Assembly: GCA_002633005.1 (NCBI GenBank)
Contig: NMRA01000531.1
Span: 1-64,000 of the forward strand
Length of the DNA: 64,000 nt
Direction: 5' to 3'
DNA from: Phoronis australis
Lineage: Eukaryota; Phoronida; Phoronidae
The position numbers and the translations under genes were made by a program. The stretch's first letter is position 1. Every line of letters starts with the position of its first letter. The notes under the pieces were generated by a model, which saw nothing but the letters and a program-made list of their open reading frames with translations, did not search any database and had not been told where the DNA came from. Shown here piece by piece: positions 33,354 through 48,600 of the stretch.

Positions 33354-33632
33354 TCAGCTGTTAATCGGCACTAGAAAATCTGCCTCCACTATCTGTTCAA
33401 TGTAGTCTTTGGATGAGCTGAAGGATTCGCTTTGTGACCCTGTCCCAGTTGACCGGTGAAGAGTGTCCGTCCCTGACACTGACCTCGACATTGCACTATT
33501 AGGTGCATTCAGATGAGGAGCATCTACGATAGCATTGAAGAATGGCTGCAGCTCGTTGAGAGATGAGATCGTTGTCATGGTGATGAGAAGGGTGCTATGG
33601 GGCTTTGTGATCGGGTGGAAGTGAGTGCCATA
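33354..33632 (-). CDS. DOP1: DOP1 last coding exon
   Basis: Acceptor CATTTCAG, then 92 codons and TGA at 33,354-33,356. It begins [19 protein letters not shown], continues [16 protein letters not shown], has a Ser/Thr-rich variable linker, and ends [16 protein letters not shown]. The conserved LQPFF block and the acidic C-terminal end fit DOP1 C-termini. Part of this exon is repeated at 33,773-33,936 (see duplication). No AATAAA was found close downstream. Confidence 0.9.
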   Translation of the reverse strand, partial: YGTHFHPITKPHSTLLITMTTISSLNELQPFFNAIVDAPHLNAPNSAMSRSVSGTDTLHRSTGTGSQSESFSSSKDYIEQIVEADFLVPINS

Positions 33633-36600
33633 CTGAAATGTGGGAAGGAGACAAGAACTAGCAAGACTGCCACACCTTCGTAATGTTAATCAAAACAACA
33701 TATTCCATAAAGGGGATAAACCCTTAAGTATGAACCACAAAAAAGGAAGTACTGAAGATAAAAATAAATTTNGTCCCTGACACTGACCTCGACATTGCAC
33801 TATTAGGTGCATTCAGATGAGGAGCATCTACGATAGCATTGAAGAATGGCTGCAGCTCGTTGAGAGATGAGATCGTTGTCATGGTGATGAGAAGGGTGCT
33901 ATGGGGCTTTGTGATCGGGTGGAAGTGAGTGCCATACTGAAATGTGGGAAGGAGACAAGAACTAGCAAGACTGCCACACCTTCGTAATGTTAATCAAATC
34001 AACATATTCCATAAAGGGGATAAACCCTTAAGTATGAACCACAAAAAAGGAAGTACTGAAGATAAAAATAAATTTACGGTAAAATCTCATCTATTGAAGA
34101 CACAATGAGGCGGACTGGAAAACTGGAGCTTTATTCTCCATAGAATGTAAGTTTGTAACACCAAACAACTTATTCTTTATCACTTTAAGTTCTATGCTAT
34201 ACGAACTGGCAACAGTTTAGAGAAATTGAAGCCTTTGAAAAATCAACAAAATCTGAAATTGGAGAAATCTAACTGCAAGTGAAAACATCTTCAAGAAAAT
34301 CGCATGTATCACAACCTTACAGTGAGTATGAACCTGGCAACAAAGTAAATCTTTTACAACTCAATAGATGGCATCACTAGTTTAGAACATTGGTTTCAGT
34401 TTTTGTTCGATCTTTGATTAACATTACACTGAGTGAGTGAATTAATACATAAACTAGTCTTTGATTTAAGATGCTAAAGATTTAAATCACTGATCTTAAT
34501 CTTAATGTGTCATTATTAGCTTATTTCATGGGCCAGTATTTTGCTTCCTTCGTATATTCTTTATAGTATGTTTCATATTTTTATAACGAGATTTGCCAAA
34601 TAAATCTCTCTCCATCTATAACTCATGTTATCAGCTACAACGCAGACGTTTGTGAGTTCGTTTAACCCTGAAAGACATAAGAAACTATCATTCACACACT
34701 GATTCTGTGCTGCAAGGCACCAAATCTAGTTTGAGTGATTCATTGTTATGAGGCAGCTCAAGTCTGGAGTTGGTCTAAAGTGCTGCTTACAATCAGGTGA
34801 TACTCTTGACATAAACGTAACCTGTAAATAAAATTTGACAGGGCATGGAAATGGTACTGCGCTTGTCGCCCATTTTTGAGGGTGTGCAATATGTACTTGA
34901 CCCTATTCTTCAGTCACGTCAATTGCACATCTAAACAGAAAGTGGAGTCAAGACGGAAGCATTGGTCTCTTTGTGGCAGCCCAATAGACAGTACACAAAC
35001 ATATAGTCATAGCAACTATCCCATGTGATTTCCAGATTTTACTCAACAACTTTCAAACCGTGTAAAAGGTCACTGCCAGAGGACACCTTGTCACTTTGGC
35101 TGACATCTTGTCAATGTTAATGTCTGAACAGCACATACCTAATGCATTCAGAGCACAATTCCTCAACTCATTAATGAGTCGATTTACTAGTGGACAACAT
35201 TGCTTCTTAAACTGCTCAAGACTTGAGCTGTGTTCTGTAAACACAAAACACTGGCAAAACACTTGCAGTGAAAACTCTTCCCTTAGGGAATAAAAAACAT
35301 GAATTCTATCCCTTTATTCAGCGACAAATCACTTCAGTGAGTGGTATTCTACAATGGTAAGCTAGCAACATTATGAGTATAAAGTACAAGACAAAAGTGC
35401 TCAAACAAAATGCCATTCAACCGTTATGACGATGAATTCTGTGACTGTTAATAACTATCAGAGTTGCAAAATTCCACTTACAGAATGGCTAAGGCAGCTT
35501 CACACACCATTTCCAGCTCCCACTCACCTTGTTATTCATCATTTCAGCGATACGGACGCAGTGAGGCACAAATTTGGGGAGGTCACTCTTTGTACCCTGA
35601 TCTTTCCTGGTCTCACCGATGAAGGCCCATTTATACCTGAAACGATCCAGCAAAAACTTTTCTTTCTAACTCCCCAAATAATGTTTACTACAATCATTTC
35701 TCTTCTCTTTTACTGCCACCTATGAAGTTTTTCTCTTGGTTAACATCTGTCTCAACTATTTGCTAGAGAGGGACAATAATTTTACCAGAGTGTGTTATCA
35801 GTTCATTATAAATTAAACGAGAGCAACACAGAGCCTTTATATGTGCCAACTGTGTACATTGCACAGAGCAGACACAGGGGATGATCATTATTTTAAACAT
35901 AACCACTAATGAAAATAATGCTACTATATTTAAGTAGCCTCTAAGTAGTGAAAAGTAATACAGCAATGCACAAAATGATCTTTAGAGTGGTTTGGTCAAT
36001 AGATAGGCGGACGCCAAAAAACTGACTAGTGAGCACACACGTACATCTTGTGGAGCTGCAGAAACCTTTGGCTATATGTATGCTGAATGTACATTTGTTA
36101 ATAAGTAGCGGCATGACGTTCACCAACATAATTTAAACTTTGGCAAGGATGTGATATTGACTGCATATTTTGGATGTGATTTTGAACATGGAAATAGTAT
36201 ATCAACCATGTGTGACTACTTTATTTATCTGCATGCTAAGGACCAAACTGAACCCACCTTCACGGCATTTAAACATGATCTTAGTACATGTGCGCACCCT
36301 AATTGGCGAAGTGGGCAAAAACTCCGAAAAAAGTAGAAAACGAGACAAAAATCCAACACAGCAGGAACTACCAAAATTTGGCGAATGCACAATTCATAGG
36401 TCTGAACATACCCCATGAATCATTTTTTAGTGAAAGGTCCACATTCTCAAAAACTCAAGCCCCCATTTTTTAGGCTGAGTGAACGCCTGTTGTAACTACA
36501 TTGCCATAAGAAATAGTCCCCTTTTGAGAAATAAAAAACTGTAATACATTCTTTTGACAAACCCTAAACTAATATTTGAAGCAGCAGGAAAAAATTAAAT

Positions 36601-39600
36601 TGCGTTTACCAATTATTCTAAAGCAGGTTTGTGTGTGCGTGTGTGCATGTATACTTGATGTTTCATTAGTGCAATTGTTTGTTTATTTTTGTGAATAACT
36701 AACAAGAGCAACGCGGAGCGTTGAAATGCGCCCACGAATGCATCGCAAATGGTATGCTTTTAGAGTTCTTTATTTGTATCATCAAAATGGCCACTAGACG
36801 GCGCATAATATGTCGAATCCTGTCTGAAAACCAGAAAATGTCATCATTTCATTAAAAGAAAGCCATTTACCAAATTTCATTAAAATTCATCGAGGAACTT
36901 CAGAGAAACAGAGGAAGATGAAAAAAATGAAATTGCCACTAGGGGCACAGTGTTTGTGGGATCCGTCTAAAAGTTATCGTCTTCTCTTGTTAATTTCATA
37001 TAACTACACAAGCTAAATTTAATAAAGATCCTGCAGAGGGCTTAGAAGATACAAGTATGGGTGCAAAAAAAACCCCACCACTAGGAGGCACCACAGTAGT
37101 CGAAGTCATCGGAAATTACTTGTCAACCGTCCCCTTCATAGAAAGAACACACATGCCAACTTCCACAATCATCCTCAGAAAACAACAAAAATGGCCACTA
37201 GGTGGCGCAAAATACCTTAAATCAATCCGAAGATGAATGGCTAGCGTCACCTCACTAATACATGTCTATGTGCCAAATTTTATGGAAATCCGTTGAGGAC
37301 CTTTGACGATACGGAGGTAAACGTAAAAAACTATAATTGCCACTAGGGGGCACACCGGTAGACCGACCTGTCCGAAAGTCGCCGTCGTCTGTTGTCAACT
37401 TCATATAAATATATTTGCTCAATTTAATAAAGATCCTGTAGAGCATTTAGCAGATACAGCCACGGGCGTAAAAACAAACAAAACTGACACTAGGATGCGC
37501 CACAGTATTCGAAGTCATCAGAAATCATTGTCAACTGTCTTCTTCATAGTAAGAACATATGTGCCAATTTTCACAATCATCCTTCGAGTGGTTTCGTTGT
37601 TAGAGGGGCAGACGCCAAAAAAACGACTCGAAAATAGTAAAAATGGCCACTGGATGGCTCAAAATGCCTCAAATCCATCCGAAAACCAGAGGATAGCGTC
37701 AACTTATCAATAGATGCCTATGTGCCAAATTTCATGAAAATCGGTTTGAAAATACAGAGGTAAACGTAAAAAACTATAATTGTCACTAAGGGGCACAGCG
37801 GTATTCCACTCGGTCCGAAACTCGTCGCCCTCTGTCGTCAACCCTATAGGAACAAACCTACCACATTTCAATAAGATTCTGCAAGGGGTTTAGGAGATAT
37901 AGCCGCGGACGCCGGACAGAGATGACGGCAATATGCGACCACACATAAATATGTGGGTGGATAAAAATGAACATTTACAAAAGTCTCTGTTAGTTGTTAG
38001 TTTCAATACCAGACAACAGTGGTTTCCAAACCCAGAAACCAAAGTGTTAAAATTACTAGTTACAGTGCATGATAATGCAATTCATTTAAGCCAAGTGTGT
38101 TTTACAGGAGTAACATCATTGCTACTGTGGCAATTGCCCTGCTCCATACAAAAAGGAGCTTACCGTAGATCAGCGCTTCAAATATACAGGTTTCTTGATA
38201 ACAGCCGCATAGATCATGTGTTGCAGTAAGGAGAACTGATGATACTAGAGATTCACACAAAAATTAAATGACGATTTGGAAGTGCAACGTGCTGTGAAAC
38301 GGGCCAAATTTTTAATGATAAGCATGTGACAAAGTTTCTATGGAAGTGAAAAACAGTGTTTACAAAATTGCTTCCTTGTAGTTTGAATTCATGCTAGCAA
38401 CTTACAGCTGAAACTGGGCGGGAGCCTCTGAAGACAGTACTAAGGCCAAGTCTAGCAGTTTACAGGCTGCAAGGTACAACTGGAGCCAGGTGGGGTTAGT
38501 GAGCGCGCTCAGACCATTGCCATGCACCCAGCTGGTGTCCAGGGCAGTAAGACGCTGGATCTGGGACCTGCAATGACAACATGTTGGTCACAGTCACATT
38601 GACTTTACAGTAAAGTCCTGCCAATTTTGGACAAAAGAGTTCCCAAAATTTCCCTTTTTATTTTCCAACGTCTTCCAACATTGTTGTGAGTCCCACAGTT
38701 CTTTGAAATATTTTACAATCGTAGCTATGATACAGAACTTGAACATGGCAAAGCATTAATCTGATGTTACATACTTTTATGAAAAAAAAACAAGAGAACA
38801 TAAAAACTTCCCTTGTCCGCCATATTGTGTCCGAAATTAATAAGACTTTACCATGAGTTACTCCTCCATTTTGTTGGCGTCCGGTGAGTGGTAAGTAACA
38901 AGTTGAACTAACAAAGATTTGAAGTTTCTAAAGTGATGTAACAATATTTGCAGCAAATAACCACAAAATATCATAATTATTTCCTCACTGTTAGACAATC
39001 AAACACGATGAAAACAGAAATGTTGATTTCCACACGATGTTTCCTAGTATGCTACTCCTACACCCAGAATTTTAAGCGATTATAACTGTCAACAGCCAAC
39101 GTCATGTTAGTTTCAACCAATGTAACAATGGCAACTCTGTATTTGTTCTTGTGAAAATAAAGACAAAAGTAATATGGAAAGACAAATTGTTAATGAATTA
39201 CATGAGCCATACTAACTGAGTGTAGCCACATACAACAGTTCTCCACTTAATACATATCACATTCCGACAAATTCCTCCATAAAAACAAACATTAGGAAAA
39301 TTGCATTTACTACGCAAGCCAACACTTATGTGCCAGCCAACTAAGGCGACGTCTTACATGAAAATGAGAAAATTGTCGTCTATGGTTTGTACAATGAAGA
39401 TATCACAACACCACTTTTTATAAAATTTTTCCTCCACAATTAAAGTAATCAGCCTTTGAAAACGGAAAAATGACAAATTTGCCAAATATTTTGGTGCAAA
39501 ATAAGCGGAGATTTACCATAATCAGAAGCACTACAAAAAGCCAAAATAGGAACAACTTTAGCCAGAACACCGTTTCAAACATTCCATTAAATTATTGTGT

Positions 39601-42600
39601 GACACTGCTTTCCTTCAACAAGTCATATCAATGAGCTGTAGAAGCTCTCTCCCTCATTTGTCTTCACATTGCTACAGCAACCCTAACAAATGACTTGTCT
39701 CATGTTACTGCTGCTTTTGTCAATCAGGGAATGGTGATCTAGTCATAAAAGGGTTACTTCCTGATGTTATTTGGGCTGTGTTGTTGTGTACACCAAGTAC
39801 AATTACACATTAATCAGACAGGCAAGTGCTTCACAAGTATACTTATGTAATCTAGCAATATGACAGCCATTTAAGCCATTGTGGGTACCCTGGGTGGAGT
39901 TGAAAAGTTGAATGATGGCATTGAACTCCTTAACTATGGGATACAATTCACTGTTTTCATTCTATAAGCAAGAATTATTTGGCACAAATGCAAGCTGTCT
40001 TGAATCTGTGAAACATAGGCCAAGCCTTACCACTTTGAAGTGGTAAATAAAGGACACTTTTGGTTCTAACAATGAGTAGAGGAGCCAAGGTTAAACCTAT
40101 AAGCACAAGCACTAAAAGAGTATCTCCAGGCAAGCAGGGGTTTCACAACAGCTGGAGGTGGTGAGGCAGAAGGGAACATAAAGGATTACTTGCCCTTTGC
40201 TCACCTACTAAAACTAAAACTCAAAGCTGGACTGCATTCCAAGGCTCGAGGTAATCGAGAAAAAAGCTAATGAGATGACGTGCTTCGCTTGTCATGCATT
40301 GTGTTATCTCATGAAACCTTGTGTGATCTTGTGTTTTTCTGACTTTGTTGAATCTACAGAACCCATGCAGGTCCCTCAAACAAAGAATCAAAGTTAAACT
40401 TGTCCATATTATGACGGAAAGAAGTTTCATACCCCAAAAGACCACTCAAACAATTAGAATTAAACAATGCTACCAGTTGAAGCAGAGGTATGTATTGTAG
40501 CGATCCCAAGTTGACCTTTTAATTTGGTTTGAAGGCAGAAACCATTTACTATTATGGTGGGAAAGAGTTGACACCAGTTTTAAAAATTAATCAGCTCAGT
40601 TCACAAGTTCCATTTATATGCCTTAAGTAAGAAGGAAAACTCTCTTAAAGAGGTGAATAAGACCACACACAAATGGATCTATGAAAAGGTTTTATACTAG
40701 TAAGAAGAACAAAATTAAAAAGAAAAATAAGACATCTGTAGGAGCTTACGGGTATTCCTGAACAGCTTATCCAATTTTATTATCGGTGAAGAAAACAAAC
40801 AGTCCATAAAACAAGTCAATGACAAAAACAGTCCATAAAACAAGTCAATGACAAAAACAGTCCATAAAACAAGTCAATGACAAAAACAGTCCATAAAACA
40901 AGTCAATGACAAAAACAGTCCATAAAACAAGTCAATGACAAAAACAGTCCATAAAACAAGTCAATGACAAAAAACTCAAATTTCTAAGTTGTTCACACAT
41001 TGGTATCAGCAAGCCAAATGAGTCAAGTATAACAAAGGAGAAGAAAACTATCATTACGCTCATTTTTGTGCATTCTTGCGAATCTGCTGTCAACTCCAGT
41101 GAAAAAGGCACAGTACAGAATGTATGAACCAGAACCGACTTTCTTTGCTAGTCTACAAAATAATGAATAACCTTTGGACTGTTTTATGTTGCCAGAACTC
41201 TTGAGGACTTGTCAGTGGCAGCCACGAAAGCTTTAAATTGAAGAATAAATATTCAACAAGGCAGCGATATGTAACAAGTTGAACATAGTCAATGTTCTCC
41301 CTATTCAAACACCATGCATTTCTAATATTATATAAAGAGTTCTGCGTCATGTTCAGATATCTTGAAAAGCTCTGAGCCACATTTAAAATATTGATCCAAC
41401 TTTGTAAAACCAAGGTAAATGATCGGTAGTTTTACAAAGCGGTATTTATTTTTATTCTCTCACAGTAAAAATAAGTCTAGAGTAAAATAGTGAAAACATG
41501 TAACTATTAACAGCTGTTTCTATGATGCACAAAAATTTCCACCAGGTTTGATATTTTCCATGTGAGACCCGTGATATAACTTAATGTGAACAAACCTCAA
41601 GCAGGAGAATGCACAAGACTAGCCGACAGGAAGTGATGTCTACATACAATGTGGACATCACATCATGCTAAGCACGGTGTAAGAGGGAGGTAGAAAACAG
41701 CATTTTCCCATATACTGATTATATACTGAAATGAGGTGCTTGCTAGATGGCCAACGAGTACTTTGTGACCTAACACTCAGTGCAACATTCAGTTCAAAAA
41801 TGACTTAGATTGAGATTTGAAAGCAGTGGGATTTTATAGCACTTTTGCTAATTAAATTCTTTGTCGTCACCATTCAGTCAAATTACCGCTGTTGTGCAGT
41901 ACGGTGAGTAAAGCACTCGAGTAATACTTGCAGCGTCGGAGAGGCCATAATTGAAAGAAGTTGCATTTTATCTCCACTAGAATTTATAACTTGGCCTAGC
42001 AATACTTAAACTCTTACAATGGGTTTCATACTATGTGATGTCTAGAGGACAACTTTTTGAACACAGCTAACAGGAGAACACAGTTGGATTGAACTGACAG
42101 TAACACAACATGCAAAGCTTGATTGGTATCTATCGCCACAATTCATCATCTTGAACATGTATGTTTTGACACTGAAGGACTAACCGTCACATAGGATAAC
42201 AGGTATGCACAACACAGTTAGGTACAAAAGGTATTTTTGACAAACTACCGACAGAGGGCACAATTAATTATTAGATCAGCTATCAAATAAAAATGTAACT
42301 CTGAAACAAAGAGCAAAATTATCAAATTGATAACATTCCTAAAGTGAGTAATACGCTAATAAGCAGAGCAGAAAGCCATTAGCTGATTTTCATCTTAAAA
42401 GATAACATTTTAAATCTTGCAGTTGCTATGACAACACAGTCACCTATAGTAAGCACAATATGCCTAGTATGTCATCCAACAGTCACATGCAGGTATAATG
42501 GAGATGCTGTCTTTACCTGTGTTGAAGAACTTTGCCACACCTTTCCCCATGAAAAAGAGGCAGAAAGAGGGAAAGGAACAAACAAACAGAAAAGAAATGA

Positions 42601-45600
42601 AATATTTTAGCGAGTTAAGTTTTTTTCAACCTAAAATAAAAAAATAGTTCAATCCACCCAAGAAGCAACTGACACAGCTAAAAATATTCATTGCTTAGAT
42701 TTGCTGACATGAATCAGCACACTTGCTCAACATTCGACTATGATGACAAAACTTAGAGAGAGAGCCCCAAAGACCCTGTTGGACTCGGTCAAAGGACAGT
42801 TTGATCAGTTCAGAGGATTAAGTGCTTATTGGTAGTGAACTTGCTGTAGTTATTCAGTGGATTGGTCACCCGCCTGTTTCATGAAAGTGACTTATTTAAG
42901 TCACACGTTTGGTCTTACACTCAACACAGCTATTTCTGAGCAAAAGTGCAAAGTCTATGGAAATACAACATACCTACTACATACTGGGATAATTTGAATG
43001 AATGATTTGTAGACTGTGATGCCCTCATAATTATTTGGCTAAAACTTCATTATACAATTGTGCTGTGGGAGCGTAAGACCACATTTAAGTCTTAGGTGTT
43101 GAGTCACTTATTGTGACACAGACCTCAGGTGAACACCAATAAGTTGTGATGCAATAAACGTTTAGCTTACTTAGAATTAATCAACAAACACTTTCTTGAA
43201 GCTTCTATAAACCATGCTCTAGAGACAAAAATAACATTCTTCACAAGCGTACTAAAGACTAGCTTGAATTGAAAGCTGCTACAATATAATGCCTGGAATT
43301 TCCGTGATGACTACACTGTTCAGCAACAGAAATTAGACCTCCATGACAAGCAATCACCAAAAACCACCATGTCCAGCTCTTCTTAATATAGAAAACATTT
43401 CTAATTTTATTAAGAAACAAGGCGAGACCTATTTTATCATGGAAAGCAGCGTAAATACTGGAAAGTTGTTTTTGACAGAAGGCACAGGTTTGTTGCCCCT
43501 TAAATCAAATGAGGGTCAGATCTTGGCTATGTTGGTAATCACCCTTGTGAAATTCTTGGTCGACTTAAACAGCTTGAGTTTATTGTTAGACACATTTACT
43601 TACTTAGGGTCATCCCCATCCACAGTTAACTCCTGCTCAATCTGAAGTAGTACGTGGACCTGGAACATGTATAATGAATGTGCATTCTCACGAATGAGAC
43701 AAAAAGTAGGCTTATGACATGGGACTAATGACTTTTATTGCACTAGGGCAGACAAGGGGTCAACTTCACTTTTTGAAAAATTTCTTACTGTAGCCCAATA
43801 CTGCGAAGCAGTACATTATTCCTAAAAGCATTATTAGCACAAGCTCCATCTAGTGGCTGGTCACAGAACCAGACAATAGACAGATGGCCATACTACTTTC
43901 AGTGTGTGAACAGGTGCCTGGGAATTCCAACTTCAAGTTCATCGATAGCAAACTCTGAATTCATTGCAAGCCATAAATTAAAGCAATTATATTATGTTAC
44001 AATTGCATCAGCGCTCCCACTGGGACAATACAATTATCAAAGCGCGTTGATATGTCTTCGAATTGATAGCATGCAACGCTAGAATCACCACGATAGCAAG
44101 AGCTTAGTACTTATTAGTGCACAAAGTGTTTACAGAGAAAAAAAGAATAATTTGAAATAAATGTTCCTTCATCCCTAGAACCATATGGGGGGGAATATAG
44201 CCCCCCACTTATTTCAGTGCTGTGCCATCATGATAAGGCAAGCTAGAAACTCATCATGTCTTCATGCCAAATGACTTTCAAACAAATGAACCTTAACTGA
44301 GAACATGACCTTTCACAATATTGAGCCTTCATATTATTAAAAGACTGTAACCACTTAAAAACTAGCTTTATACTATTTCTATCATTGATCACTGATGACA
44401 AAACAAGGAAATAATCGTAAAATGGCCAAACACCAACTTAAAGATCCAAGGAAATGCCTCACATCTCCGAGAAGGTATGGTAGTTGATTAGCTTAGTTAC
44501 ACATCACGTACCATTTCTGTAATGATGGTGGGCCAGAGGGCGACAAGATTCTTGGGCGAGACTCTCAGGATGAGAACACGGAAACACAGGAAGACTTGGG
44601 CCTGCACCACTGGTACCTGGGGTAGGCGAAGACTCTCAGCGAGGCGCTCTGTTGGACAACAGCAAAACAATTAAGGAGGCATTTTAGACAAAGTTCTGGA
44701 CATCAAGATTCGAGTCGCAGACACTAGACATGCCACCAAGCATTCTAGTGCTAACGTGATAATTATGTTCAATTTCATTGCAGCGTTTTTGTCGTTCAGT
44801 AACTTTTCCAGACGTGAGGAGTGCTGAACTGGTGCGATAACATCTGGCTCTTTTTCTAACTGCCGAGCTCAGTCTTTTGTCCCGTATGACAATAAGCAGG
44901 CCAATTATCTCTCAGGCTTCAAAGGAAACGTATGGTGGTTGCACGCTATTACCGAACGCATATGAACACAATCAAACCCAGCGCGTTGGTAATCTGTTTG
45001 GACAGAATAGATTGTTTTAACTTCTGTCTCTTGTAGTTGGGCGATTTTGGTGATTCAAAAACGGATATGGTCAGCATGAGGAATTCAGAAATGCTATTGG
45101 TTTAAGCTCAAATATGTTATAACTTAACTTTCATTTTTATCAGCCCAGCCCAGTCAGGCTAGATACGATCTGATCGGAGATTAGAGCAATTATCAAACAA
45201 AAGAGCGCAGGCCCTCCAACCATAAATGCCAGAATGGAGTTAATCAGTCGTGTAAGATATTGGCTACCGGGGGGGAAACTTCCCAACTTGTTGTTGGGCT
45301 ACAGAATCGAATAAGTTGGGAGCAACGGGATGTCGCTGTCATATTACATTGCTTTCTCGTTTGTTGGTTATAACCTGTGCATTGCATTTAACCAAAAAGG
45401 GCAAAATAATGACACGGTCACCAAATGCAGGTTCAACTGAAGCCCAATGAGAATTATTTACCATATATGCCAACATCTAGGTCCCAGTGCCTGTATGTAA
45501 GCATGCCCCTATATTTGAATCTTACAGGCACATGAATAAAACAAAGAAACAACTCTAACAGCATGTAAGTGCAATCTGGATCGATTTATGACAAATTTTG

Positions 45601-48600
45601 ACATGTTACTAATTGGAAATTCAAACTTATGACTAAATAAAAGACACATTAACAGGTTTAATTTTTGAACTCGAAATCAAACTTAGAGTTGACATTGTAG
45701 ACTCCGGTGACTCAAAGTCGTGAATAAAAGCATAAAAAGCAGCTGATTGTCCTACTACCCAATGTCCGTTAGCAACTGCTCATGTCAGATGTCATGAACA
45801 TGTATCAGCCTTCACAAATATACGTGTTTTTCCAGTCTTAACTCGTGTTTGTCTCCGTTAGCAGAGTTTTGAAACAGTCGCTCATATCGCCAGCCATTTT
45901 GAATATGGCCCTAAAGTCATGACCGTTTCGTTTAGGCGGAAATGAACAAAGTAAGGACACACAAATCAACTACAGTGCTTACAGTTACTGTAGACGAAAT
46001 AAAAACGAACTGCATTGTTTATTAATTCAGTTTCAATTGAAATAAATTATTAGGTGTTTTGCACCCAATTCCAATGTGCACAGACATTTTCAATGAGGAT
46101 GTTTACGCAAAACGTTAAGAACCCAGCTTCAATTATCTCTCTGTATTTTATTGCTTTGGCTTTACAAAACTTGATCGACCCTGGGACATTTTGATACATT
46201 GTTCAAGCTACCCCTGGAGCGCGTTTGAGCAAATCTGAACTATGTATATTTTTGAAGATATATTCTGAAAATGCACAAAAGTGGATTTAGTAAAATTTGC
46301 TGCTTTTAAGAAACATTTGAAAAAAGAAGCCACCCCCTCACTGTTTATTATCATATTGTGAATATCAACATGTTCGGGTATTCGTTTGACATTCGTAAGC
46401 AGACGAACGCTGGAAATTAAAACGCCAGATGTCTTGGGACCGTGCAGAAGAGGAAATAAGATCGTTCACGACTTTAGGGCACTCACGACTTTAGGACCTC
46501 CTACGGTATGTCCTGCTTTTAGTAACAGCATAAATAAGTGTCTATTATTCTAAGCTCGAGTACTTTTACGCTTACGCAGGTAAGTTTCTAGTTCAAATTT
46601 GGAAGTGATGATCCCTGGATTTGAGCTACGAACTTGAATAAAAAGTTATAGCTTTATGCTGGGGTCATCCAGAGCAAACTAGGATTAGTCATCCCTCTAA
46701 ACCATAACACAGGAGTACAAAATTATGGACACTTATTTTGAGTTTGCAATAAAGTAGAAAGGAAAAGCCATAAATAATTATTTCAACTTTCATTTTGAGT
46801 AGACCGCAGGCCCAGGTTTAACACTTATGTAACAGTGGCATTAACCTCTCCCTATGACTGAAGCAGAACACTTGAGTAACAACAACCATTTGAACAAGAG
46901 CAATGCTGGGGTGTTGACATGCAACCACTGTGCATCACTAGGGGTCAAGGTAAGGTAAAATAAGGCTACTTAACCAATTTCACCACAATGTGTAGCTGCA
47001 GTTAGTTGACATGTGCCCACAATGCATAGCAAACGGTATGCTTCTGGTGTGCTTACAAAATTCATGAAATACAATGATACAATCTGATCACTGGTGATAG
47101 GCACAAACATGACAGATGAGACTAGTTCAGAGTGTATGATCCAAAATTTGGAGTCAGAATTTTGCACTTCCACCTACCTTGGATGTCGGGCAACGATTTG
47201 TCAAACTGATCTGGGTTACTGCAGAAGATGACAAATGAAAGCCTCTTCAGGAGCTGTGCCCGCTGTTCAAACTCTGCCTCACGATTACTGAACAGGTTGA
47301 GTGAGGTGCCACTTGGCGCCAGGGCAACGCGACCTGAAAGAGTCTCATTTTGTACCTACTAAGGTGATGTGTAGCTTGATTTCTGAAGAGATGGATAATT
47401 CATAAAAATGAGACACAACAGGTAGTTACAACACAATTATTGTTTACCATATGGAATGTTACAAAAAAGCTAGTATTTCAAGGAATTGGTATAAGGTTAT
47501 GTAGGACCTTACCAACAAGCAAAATCCATACGAATAATTTGTTGATCCAAAAATGCACAGCTGTGGGTGTGTCGCACAACGCAAACGCTGTGTGTCAAAA
47601 GTGGCTGAATCACATTTGCATTGATTTTATTAACTATTTCTGGCACCCTTGGTCAAGTGAAATGATTAACTTTTATGTACAGGATCTGAGATCAAAGACC
47701 AGCAGACATCTTGGTATTTACGCACCTTTGTCAGAAAGAAAAAGGAAAGGAACATAGTTTACTCGGAGTGGTGGACATTTTCGGAACTCACTGTGTCAAA
47801 TGTTTGGCTGCTATTTTCATTATGATTTCATGTTTACAGAAATTGACTGAAAAAGTTCCAAAATGTATTTTATGTTAAAGTAAAATATGTGAAATTGACC
47901 AAAAGTACCTTAAAGCAGGTAATTTTCAGCTTTAACAGATGCAATAATTTCAGTGACTCAGTTGTAATAGGTTGTCCTAACGTACAGACTTTTACAATAA
48001 TGAGTTTTCAGCAATGAGACAAACATCATTAATTCACTAAACACCAAAAATCAAATAATGGTGTGAAAATTAGGCATTCAACACATTCATCAAATAATAG
48101 TGTGAAAATTAGGCATTCAACACACTCATCAAATAATGGTGTGAAAATTAGGCATTCAACACACTCATCAAATAATGGTGTGAAAATTAGGCATTCAACA
48201 CACTCATCAAATAATGGTGTGAAAATTAGGCATTCAACACACTCATCAAATAATGGTGTGACAATTAGGCATTCAACACACTCATCAAATAATGGTGTGA
48301 AAATTAGGCATTCAACACACTCATCAAGTCCTTGAATGTCGTCTTATCCTGCGTCATCAGATTGTCAATGACGACACGCCACGCCCTCAAACTAACTGCG
48401 TCCATCTGGAAGAAGCTAGGGTCAAGGTAGAGGTCAAACGCTTCCTTTTTCCACGCTTTCCGAGTGTAAATATACCCACTGAGTGAAGACAGGATCTGAG
48501 AACAGGCGCGATAACTCGCCAGATTATGTAAACTGAAAAAAGAAAAGGCATGACTGAAAGACCCGAGTCTTTAGCTGCTCAAGATAGGTCACAATGGTCT

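Noticed and set aside
40801-40974. CRISPR-like 29-bp repeats
   Set aside because: Perfect head-to-tail tandem copies with no spacers; an ordinary minisatellite.
48063-48335. 90-codon frame of a repeated 13-residue unit
   Set aside because: It is the 39-bp minisatellite, antisense to a DOP1 exon end, and not an antifreeze- or silk-like gene.
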